Assembly (NCBI RefSeq): GCF_015221875.1
Contig: NZ_JACYGY010000001.1
Coordinates: 1,674,001-1,738,000 of the forward strand
Direction: 5' to 3'
Length of the DNA stretch: 64,000 nt
Source of the DNA: Dyadobacter subterraneus
GTDB taxonomy: Bacteria; Bacteroidota; Bacteroidia; Cytophagales; Spirosomataceae
Of the stretch, positions 52,977-60,117 are shown in pieces. The notes beneath the pieces were generated by a model. It did not search any database and had not been told where the DNA came from. It saw only the letters and a program-made list of their open reading frames with translations. Every line of letters begins with the position of its first letter. Position 1 is the first letter of the stretch. The translations under genes and the position numbers were made by a program.

Positions 52977-53435
52977 ATGATAACGATGAAAGAAGACAAA
53001 ACTGAGAATATTTCAAATGCATCAGGGGCAACACCTTTTGCCCAAACCTTTTTTCATGGAACAAAAGCTGACTTAAAGATTGGAGATATCATCAACGTTG
53101 GTTTTAATTCGAACTTTGGGAAGAGAAAAATTGCAAATTATATCTTTCTGACCTCAACTTTGGATGCGGCAATTTGGGGTGCTGAACTGGCTTTTGGGGA
53201 AGGGCGAGAAAGAATTTATTTGGTAGAAGCAACGGGCCCAATCGAAGACGATCCTGATTTGACGGATAGAAAATTCCCGGGTAATCCAACAAAATCTTAC
53301 CGGTCCCAACATCCGTTTAAGGTTGTTGGTGAAATTACAGTTTGGCAAGGACACTCGGCAGAAAAGGTTAAAGCAATGATAGATGGATTAGCAAAGCTCA
53401 AAGAGCAGGGTATTGATTCTTTGAATGATAGATAG
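52977..53435 (+). CDS. arr: Arr-type NAD-dependent rifamycin ADP-ribosyltransferase
   Basis: 152 residues (the second ATG at 52986 is an equally plausible start). The Arr core is well preserved: FFHGTKADLKIGD, VGFNSNFGKRKIANYIFL, TSTLDAAIWGAELAFGEGRE, RIYLVEATGPIEDDPDL, the PGNPTKSYRSQHPFKVVGEI block and WQGHSAEKV. The N-terminus is a short unstructured extension of about 20 residues. The enzyme class transfers ADP-ribose from NAD+ to a rifamycin hydroxyl and inactivates the drug. Whether this copy acts on drug or on an endogenous target is not known. It is chromosomal and stands alone; no mobile element lies beside it. Confidence 0.9.
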   Translation: MITMKEDKTENISNASGATPFAQTFFHGTKADLKIGDIINVGFNSNFGKRKIANYIFLTSTLDAAIWGAELAFGEGRERIYLVEATGPIEDDPDLTDRKFPGNPTKSYRSQHPFKVVGEITVWQGHSAEKVKAMIDGLAKLKEQGIDSLNDR

Positions 53436-53520
53436 GCAAATTGATAATAATCTATTTGCACGACGCCTCATTGAAATAGGGGACGACCGCGCCTTGCGAT
53501 TCCAACGTCTTATCGTTTAA
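53425..53520 (+). CDS. Possible 31-residue ORF overlapping the Arr stop
   Basis: ATG at 53425-53427 and TAA at 53518-53520, in the +1 frame relative to Arr and overlapping its end by 11 nt. The peptide reads MIDRQIDNNLFARRLIEIGD then DRALRFQRLIV, a plausible amphipathic, charged helix. The GC-rich codons differ from the AT-rich flanks. It could be a translationally coupled micro-protein, the relic of a longer gene, or chance. No family recognised. Confidence 0.25.
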   Translation: MIDRQIDNNLFARRLIEIGDDRALRFQRLIV

Positions 53521-53822
53521 ATGAGACCTTTTACTTCCAGGTGTAAGGATATGTCAATTCCTGGACCAAGTTTTTTCAGCATTTATCACCAAAAATGTTG
53601 CGCCTTTATGGTATACGGGACTCATAACCCCAATTCTTAAAGAAGTAATATTTCACACCGCTGCTTTGCTTGCTAAATTTACCTTTCTCTTTCAGATATT
53701 AGTCAATTTCTGACCGCTTAATAATCCGTCCAAGGAATAACGAAACTTGCTGCATATCAGTCAATATTATGCCTATATTACGATGCTTTTGTTATTCTAT
53801 TTCATAAACGCTTACCCAACTT
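53521..53822. other. Spacer upstream of the subtilase gene
   Basis: 302 bp with no gene I can support. It presumably holds the subtilase promoter, which I could not locate with confidence. Confidence 0.35.
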
Positions 53823-56800
53823 ATGACGACAAATTTTTACTCCTTTTGCACAATTTCTTTTCGTATTGTAGTGTTCGTATTTTTTCTTGGATTCACTTTC
53901 GAGAATGCGCTGGCGCAGCGCTCAATTATTCAACATGCTCTGCCACCTTCCAAAAATAAAACACAAATTTCAGGTCAGTACATTGTGATCTACAAAGATA
54001 ATGATGCAGTTAATGCCAGAATGGCCTCAAACCCAGGTATTCAGGCCCGTCAGCAGCTTATGCAACGGCAAGTAAGCGCCACTCTTTCAAAACATAATAT
54101 TTCACAGAAAAAAATTCTGCATGTTTACGAAACCGCCATTAAAGGTTTTTCCGTAAGTGGTCTGACAAACCAGGAGGCGGACCAGTTGCGTAAAGATGAT
54201 CAGATTGAACGCATTGAACCTGACAGAATGGTATACCTGAATGAAACCAGCGCGCCCAGGCCCATGGCAGTGGCATCAGGTTGTAATGGTCCGGTCATCC
54301 TTTTTAACGGGCTTGAACATTTTGCAGGTTTAGCCGAATTCGGATCAACCGCAAATATTACGGGTGAGGCTGTTGTTGCGAACAGCAACGGTTGTGGTGC
54401 TATTACCAATGTGTCGGGCAAGGTTGCCGTAATTGACCGCGGATCCTGTGCTTTTGTAACGAAAGTTCTCAACGCACAAAACGGCGGAGCAATTGCTGCT
54501 ATAATAATAAACAATGCTGGCGGATCTCCTCCCCTCATGGCTGGTGAAGATGCTACCATAACAATACCTGCCATGTCATTAAGTCAGGCTGATGGTAATT
54601 TGTTAAAAGCGGCCATTAATGGCGGTGTGACCATGGTTACGCTTGACAGGGCACTGCCAACAGCTGTTGGCCCGCAATGTACGCCTTGGGGAATTACCAG
54701 GATTGGAGGAAGTCTTCCAGCCGTTACGGGCAGAAAAGCATGGATCATTGACACGGGTATTGATTTTACACATCCTGATTTGAATGTAAATACAACACAA
54801 GCTGCTTTTTTCGTCGGTTCGAGCGCGAATGATGAAAATGGTCATGGTTCCCATGTTGCCGGTATTATTGGGGCAAAAGATAACGGTTTTGGCGTGGTAG
54901 GGGTTGCGGCAGGTGCGGAGGTTGTCCCTGTTCGGGTTTTCGCGGCCACAGGAAATAGTGCCTTTTCAATTATCATTGCAGGTGTGAATTATGTGGCAGG
55001 TCTTGCTGGCACTAATGATGTGGTTAATATGAGTTTAGGAGGTGAGCCAAGTAATGCGTTGGATGCTGCGGTTCGTAATCTCGCAACAAAATGTAAAGTG
55101 GTAATTTCCGCTGGGAATGATGCTGTCAATGCAGAATTTCGAAGCCCTGCACGGGTGAACGCGCCAAATGTTTACACAATTTCAGCCATGGACATTAACG
55201 GTGCGCTGGCAGGTTTTTCAAATTTCGGTAATGCTCCGGTTGATTACAGCGCCCCTGGGGTAAGTATTGCATCATGTTATAAGGATGGACAATATACTTA
55301 TCTGGACGGAACTTCTATGGCGGCACCACATGTCACTGGAATATTGATGCTGGGAGACATAGGTGGAATAGACCGGGTAACCGGCGATCCGGATGGAAAG
55401 CCGGATGTGATTGCCAGAAGGAAAATTCTTTCAGAAGATACAAACCATGATGGTGATGCGTATACCGTTTATGCAGGAGATCCGGATGATTATGATGCGT
55501 CGGTTTATCCAAACGCACCAGAATTATGCGATGGCAAAGACAATAATGGAAATGGACAGATCGATGAGGGAACCGTTTGCTGCCCGGCAGGTAATACCGG
55601 AATTTTGTATGTTAACGCCGCAGCTGGCGGAAATAATTCCGGGACTAGCTGGCCAAATGCTTTTACTTCCTTGCAGTCGGCCTTGTCGGCAGCAAAATAT
55701 TGCGGACAGATTACGGAGATATGGGTTGCGAAGGGCACATATGTTCCAACGATGGATGCACTTGGCAATACAAATCCAGCCGATCAAAGAACGAAAACGT
55801 TTAGAATGACCAATAATCTCGCTATCTATGGTGGTTTTGTGGGCAATGAACCGTCAAATTACAATCTGGCACTAAGAAATTTTGATAGCAACGAAACTGT
55901 TTTAAGTGGCAATCTGCAATTTGATGGCACTGCTTCAAACAATGCATACAATGTCATTTTAAATTTACCACCTTCCGGTACTACAATGGACAACACTGCG
56001 ATACTGGACGGATTTTCTATTCAGGATGGCTATGCGTCGCAATTAATAGACGACTTTTTATCATTTCCTGCTTCTTACGGTGGCGGGATCCTGAACTATG
56101 GGTCAGATGTAACCGTCCGAAATGCTGTTTTTTACAACAATCTTGCTTACGTTGGTGGCGGAATGGAAAATCAGTCTTCCAACCCGGTTCTGAAAAACGA
56201 CTGGTTTGTAGGTAATTACGGTGCTGACCAGGGTGGCGCTATCGATAATCGGGGCTCCTCTCCCAATATAACCAACAGCTCTTTCCTTCAAAACCGGGGT
56301 TACTATGGAGCAGGTATCACGAACGTCTCACAATCAAATCCGGTTTTGCTTAATTGTTCTTTTTCCGGAAATACCTTTACACAAAATGGTCCGGGTGGTG
56401 CTATTTACCATGTTGATAATTCTTCATCCAACATTCAGAACAGTATTCTTTGGGGGGATAACGCAGAAATTGTCAATGAAACTCCGAGCAACACGACGAT
56501 TTCTTACAGTATCGTTCAAGGCGGATGGTCAGGTACAGGGTCCAATAATTTAAATGTTGACCCCCGGTTTGTAAGTCAACCGGTACTGAATAGTGGCTCG
56601 ATTGGTAATATTGCGTTGCTTGCCTGTTCTCCGGCAATAAATGCTGGCAACGCCTCAACAACTACGGCAAATGTAGGAAATCTTGACCTTGCGGGAAACA
56701 ACCGCATATTCAATAACCGTGTAGATATGGGTGCTTACGAATTTCAGGCAGCACCGTTCCTGGTTACGATCTCTGCAAATCCGGGTCTGACCGTAACGGC

Positions 56801-57506
56801 TGGACAGAGTACAACGCTTACTGCTTCTGGTGCCGATACATACCTTTGGTCTACATCCGCTACTACTCCGCAGATCACAGTTTCGCCAACCGGCGCAACA
56901 CAGTATACGGTGACGGGAACTTCCGGAGCCTGTTCAATGGCGGTAAGCGCGACAGTAAATACAACGCCGCTGCCGGTTTCGCTGGTCAGTTTTTCTGCAA
57001 AAAAGCAAGCCAATGGATCTGTTTCGCTGGACTGGGTTACTACTAATGAAATTAATAACGCACAGTTTGTACTGGAAAGAAGTAAGGATCTTAAAAACAT
57101 AGAGACCATCGCCGAAGTAAATCCGGACGAAAGTACCGCTGCAACGCATCTTTACCAGTATACAGACGAGCTTCCGTATCAGGGTACCAGCTATTACCGG
57201 TTGAAGCAGGTGGATTTGGATGGTCACACCACTGTATACCGATGGGTATCTATTGTGATTGACCAGACTTATGCTGTGTTTCCTAATCCTGTCATAAACA
57301 AGCAGTTTAAGCTGAATCTGGATGAGCCGAATGACGCGGTTATTGAGTTTTTCAGCGTGGACGGTCATCTTATTCCTCTGCACACCATCAGCCGTAGTCC
57401 TGGTATGTTGGAACTGAAATTACATAAAAATTCGGCACCAGGCGCTTACATTTTAAAGGTTGAAGAGCGCGGCGTGATTCGCAATTATCGGGTAGTTGTG
57501 CAATAG
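53823..57506 (+). CDS. Multidomain subtilisin-like (S8) protease with PA, parallel beta-helix and T9SS sorting domains
   Basis: 1,227 residues. Signal peptide (about 1-36); inhibitor I9 propeptide (about 45-115, GQYIVIYKDNDAVN); a PA-type domain (about 145-265, NGGAIAAIIINNAGG) placed before the catalytic domain rather than inside it; the S8 domain with Asp310 (WIIDTGIDFTHPDL), His340 (NGHGSHVAGIIG) and Ser497 (LDGTSMAAPHVTG). A MopE-like metal motif (CDGKDNNGNGQIDEG) follows near 568, then a right-handed parallel beta-helix/choice-of-anchor part (about 590-930, TSWPNAFTSLQSALSAAKY). A fibronectin-like region and a T9SS type-A sorting domain close it (YAVFPNPVINKQFKL, GAYILKVEE). It is exported by T9SS and probably cell-attached. 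Confidence 0.93.
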   Translation: MTTNFYSFCTISFRIVVFVFFLGFTFENALAQRSIIQHALPPSKNKTQISGQYIVIYKDNDAVNARMASNPGIQARQQLMQRQVSATLSKHNISQKKILHVYETAIKGFSVSGLTNQEADQLRKDDQIERIEPDRMVYLNETSAPRPMAVASGCNGPVILFNGLEHFAGLAEFGSTANITGEAVVANSNGCGAITNVSGKVAVIDRGSCAFVTKVLNAQNGGAIAAIIINNAGGSPPLMAGEDATITIPAMSLSQADGNLLKAAINGGVTMVTLDRALPTAVGPQCTPWGITRIGGSLPAVTGRKAWIIDTGIDFTHPDLNVNTTQAAFFVGSSANDENGHGSHVAGIIGAKDNGFGVVGVAAGAEVVPVRVFAATGNSAFSIIIAGVNYVAGLAGTNDVVNMSLGGEPSNALDAAVRNLATKCKVVISAGNDAVNAEFRSPARVNAPNVYTISAMDINGALAGFSNFGNAPVDYSAPGVSIASCYKDGQYTYLDGTSMAAPHVTGILMLGDIGGIDRVTGDPDGKPDVIARRKILSEDTNHDGDAYTVYAGDPDDYDASVYPNAPELCDGKDNNGNGQIDEGTVCCPAGNTGILYVNAAAGGNNSGTSWPNAFTSLQSALSAAKYCGQITEIWVAKGTYVPTMDALGNTNPADQRTKTFRMTNNLAIYGGFVGNEPSNYNLALRNFDSNETVLSGNLQFDGTASNNAYNVILNLPPSGTTMDNTAILDGFSIQDGYASQLIDDFLSFPASYGGGILNYGSDVTVRNAVFYNNLAYVGGGMENQSSNPVLKNDWFVGNYGADQGGAIDNRGSSPNITNSSFLQNRGYYGAGITNVSQSNPVLLNCSFSGNTFTQNGPGGAIYHVDNSSSNIQNSILWGDNAEIVNETPSNTTISYSIVQGGWSGTGSNNLNVDPRFVSQPVLNSGSIGNIALLACSPAINAGNASTTTANVGNLDLAGNNRIFNNRVDMGAYEFQAAPFLVTISANPGLTVTAGQSTTLTASGADTYLWSTSATTPQITVSPTGATQYTVTGTSGACSMAVSATVNTTPLPVSLVSFSAKKQANGSVSLDWVTTNEINNAQFVLERSKDLKNIETIAEVNPDESTAATHLYQYTDELPYQGTSYYRLKQVDLDGHTTVYRWVSIVIDQTYAVFPNPVINKQFKLNLDEPNDAVIEFFSVDGHLIPLHTISRSPGMLELKLHKNSAPGAYILKVEERGVIRNYRVVVQ

Positions 57507-57561
57507 GAATACTCTTTTTTTAAATTAATAACTTAGTAATCAGTGCATAACAATTTGAAAT

Positions 57562-57605
57562 AAAAGGGAAATAGACTGTCAATGGAGGCAGTTTATTTCC
57601 CTTTT
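57562..57605 (+). terminator. Terminator of the subtilase gene
   Basis: AAAAGGGAAATAGACTG (from 57562) pairs with CAGTTTATTTCCCTTTT (57589-57605) with a single G-U pair, around a 10-nt loop, followed by more T. It lies 55 bp after the stop. The rest of the spacer up to 57874 holds nothing supported. Confidence 0.8.
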
Positions 57606-57874
57606 TTGTTAGTTCTTAGTCAAGCGAAAAGTATATGGTAATAATATACAATAATCATAGCATTGAGTTTAGAGGACACCGTTTATAATCTTCGACATCA
57701 GACATAAAAAGTGATATTTTTGGTGCGTGTCTTCGCAGTTCACTCCGGATTGAAACGGCGGATTTTATAAAAGAAAACAGTGGTATAAAAACAACAATTC
57801 CAACATTTTTTAGGACACGTCTCAATTATTTTTTACTTTGAACTTTTTACCGCTTACCGTGCACGTGATTGATA

Positions 57875-58627
57875 ATGAGACCGAAATTTCTGAGTATAAG
57901 TGATTCTGTTATTGAAAAAATAAAATCCGGAGAATTGCAGCCGGGTGACAAGATTCCGTCTGAAAATGAGCTCATTAAACACTATAAAGTAAGCAATACA
58001 ACGGCCCGTAAAAGTCTTCTTGAAATTGAAAACAGGGGATGGGCAAAAAGGATTAAGGGGAAGGGTACTTTTGTTTTAAACCGCACGGTAGATCACCGGC
58101 TGATAAGGACCCTGGGTTCAATTTACGCTACACGACGCGGTTTTCATGAAAGTCTTTTGGCAGAAGGTTTCAAGCCGCATAATCTGGTATTGGAAAAGAC
58201 GGTAATGGAAGACGGGATTTCTTCGGAAATAGGAGGGAAACATTTTATTATCGAAGGGCCGGTACTGAAAATCCACCAGCTTCGCTACGCAGATGATGAG
58301 ATTATCAAAGACGAAATCAAATATATTTCATTAAAACTTTGTCCGAAAATAAACCGGCTGCCAACCGAAATTTCTTACTTCAAAGTATATGAGGATACCT
58401 ATCATTTGAGGATTGAAGAGGTAAAACAAACACTGAGTGCAGAAATTGTCGAGCCCGATTCGGAAATGAATAATTTCGAGCTGACAAAAGCTACACCCAT
58501 GTTTATTCTGGACAGCGCTGTGATTTGCAAGGATGAAAAGATTGTAGAAATGGAGCGCTCTTTTTACCGCGGCGACAAATACAAATTCGCCATTATCGCT
58601 AATCCTGACTATAACGACGTTCAGTAA
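57875..58627 (+). CDS. GntR family transcriptional regulator with UTRA domain
   Basis: 250 residues from the ATG at 57875 (an in-frame TTG at 57869 is less likely). The winged HTH (about 1-70) reads IKSGELQPGDKIPSENELIK, KVSNTTARKSLLEIENRGWA and KRIKGKGTFV. The UTRA effector-binding domain (about 90-245) includes GPVLKIHQLRYADDEIIKDE and VEMERSFYRGDKYKFAI. HutC/UTRA regulators bind sugars or sugar phosphates and control the adjacent catabolic operon. Its stop overlaps the SGNH stop by 7 bp, convergent. It is the obvious regulator of the 58.6-64 kb operon, which is inference. Confidence 0.94.
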   Translation: MRPKFLSISDSVIEKIKSGELQPGDKIPSENELIKHYKVSNTTARKSLLEIENRGWAKRIKGKGTFVLNRTVDHRLIRTLGSIYATRRGFHESLLAEGFKPHNLVLEKTVMEDGISSEIGGKHFIIEGPVLKIHQLRYADDEIIKDEIKYISLKLCPKINRLPTEISYFKVYEDTYHLRIEEVKQTLSAEIVEPDSEMNNFELTKATPMFILDSAVICKDEKIVEMERSFYRGDKYKFAIIANPDYNDVQ

Positions 58628-59331
58628 AAGTAAAGTTTAATCGCCCCGACGATAATCATATGACCTTCTTTATTGGGATGATTGATTGAGGTCATATAGT
58701 TTTTTACATTTCCTTCTTTTACGATTTTTTTGAAAGGTGTATACGGATCAGCCAAACCGGTTTTGTATGTTACGGCGAGTGATTTTATTTGTTCTGCATA
58801 CGGATCGAGCGGATTTGTAGGGTCACTGATATCAATTCGCTGGTCTGGCGAAGGCGTCAGAAGAATCACTTTAATGTGATTAGCCAGTGCTGATTTAATC
58901 ATCTTTTCCCAGGCGTCTCTTACTTTATCCAGTGGAGAAAAACGGTCGTTCAGCGCATAGTCAATAAAAAGTACATCCGGTTTGTGAGGCAGCACATCTT
59001 TTTCAAAACGGGCCTGACCGCGGATGGCGTCTTCTCCGCCAATCGCAGTTACAATCACGTTGATCACGGCATATGGATATTTTTCTTTTAGTGTTTTTAA
59101 AAGCAAATTCGGATAAGCTTCCAGCGTGTGTACCAGATGATTATCCCCATATCCGGAAGGTACAGAATGGCCGTGAAAAACAAGGTTAATCGTACGGTTT
59201 TTTGGCCATACAGTATTTAATTCTTTTTTGATATCAGACAGATAAGCTGCCGGATCTGCAATTTGAGCCTGTGTTTTTGCACAAAAAGTGATCAGGATGA
59301 AAAGGATTGTTTTGAGAGTATTATTTTTCAT
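58621..59331 (-). CDS. Secreted SGNH/GDSL hydrolase, first paralogue
   Basis: 236 residues with a signal peptide (MKNNTLKTILFILITFCAKTQA). Block I is NLVFHGHSVPSGYGDNHLV (Ser in GHS), block II has VTAIGGEDAIRG, block III has FIDYALND, and block V has SINHPNKEGH with the catalytic His. It is a serine esterase, probably removing acetyl or other acyl groups from a polysaccharide. Last gene of the minus-strand operon; convergent overlap of 7 bp with the GntR gene. About 50% alike by eye to the next gene. Confidence 0.93.
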   Translation of the reverse strand: MKNNTLKTILFILITFCAKTQAQIADPAAYLSDIKKELNTVWPKNRTINLVFHGHSVPSGYGDNHLVHTLEAYPNLLLKTLKEKYPYAVINVIVTAIGGEDAIRGQARFEKDVLPHKPDVLFIDYALNDRFSPLDKVRDAWEKMIKSALANHIKVILLTPSPDQRIDISDPTNPLDPYAEQIKSLAVTYKTGLADPYTPFKKIVKEGNVKNYMTSINHPNKEGHMIIVGAIKLYFY

Positions 59332-59389
59332 AAATACGTTTACCGCTGCATGTGAAATTATAAAGGACGTTATGAATTTGTTTTAACTG

Positions 59390-60106
59390 CTATTTTTCAA
59401 ACCATTTAAAGATTTCACTGGCATAAATCTCGTGCCCTTTTTCATTAAAATGATTAATACTGGTCATATAATCTTTGACAAAATCAGTACGCTTTACCAA
59501 CTTTTGAAAAATGACAAAGGGATCCGCTATACCTACTTTGTATTTTGTTGCCAGTGCCCTGACTTGTGAAGCGTGTTGTTCATATGGATTACCGGGAGCG
59601 TTAATATCCAGCCGCTGATCCACGCCCGGTGTAATTAAAATAACTTTTATTTCTTTTTCCAAAGCTAACTGTATCATCTTTTCCCACGCAGTCTTTGATT
59701 TTTCAAGTCCCGCACCTGTATCATTTCCGGTATAATCAATAAAGACGACATCCGGTTGGTGCGTAAGCACATCACGTTCAAATCTTTCAGCACCGGAGAT
59801 AGAATTTTCTCCACCGATGGCAGTAACAATAATGTTGATCACAGCCAATGGATAAACCGCTTTTAATTTTTTCAAAACCAGATTCGGATAGGCTTCCAGG
59901 GTATGTACCTCATGATTATTGCCAAAACCTGCCGGTCCGGAATGGCCATGAAATACCAGATTAATATTCCGGTTTTTGGGCCTTTCCTTCATGAGCTCTG
60001 TTTTGATCGATGATAGGTAGGCTGTATCAATTACGGATGCAGATTGTCCACGGGAATCAAAAACCAGGAAAACAACCGCTGCAAAACTTAAAATCAGGTT
60101 TTTCAT
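59390..60106 (-). CDS. Secreted SGNH/GDSL hydrolase, second paralogue
   Basis: 238 residues with a signal peptide (MKNLILSFAAVVFLVFDSRGQ). The same four blocks are present: NLVFHGHSGPAGFGNNHEV (Ser), VTAIGGENSISG, FIDYTGND and SINHFNEKGH. Shared unusual text such as VHTLEAYPNLVLKKL in both copies shows that they arose by duplication. The two may remove acyl groups from different positions of the same glycan. It lies 58 bp upstream of the first paralogue and 11 bp downstream of the 843-residue gene, inside one operon. Confidence 0.93.
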   Translation of the reverse strand: MKNLILSFAAVVFLVFDSRGQSASVIDTAYLSSIKTELMKERPKNRNINLVFHGHSGPAGFGNNHEVHTLEAYPNLVLKKLKAVYPLAVINIIVTAIGGENSISGAERFERDVLTHQPDVVFIDYTGNDTGAGLEKSKTAWEKMIQLALEKEIKVILITPGVDQRLDINAPGNPYEQHASQVRALATKYKVGIADPFVIFQKLVKRTDFVKDYMTSINHFNEKGHEIYASEIFKWFEK

Positions 60107-60117
60107 AAATATCTGCT

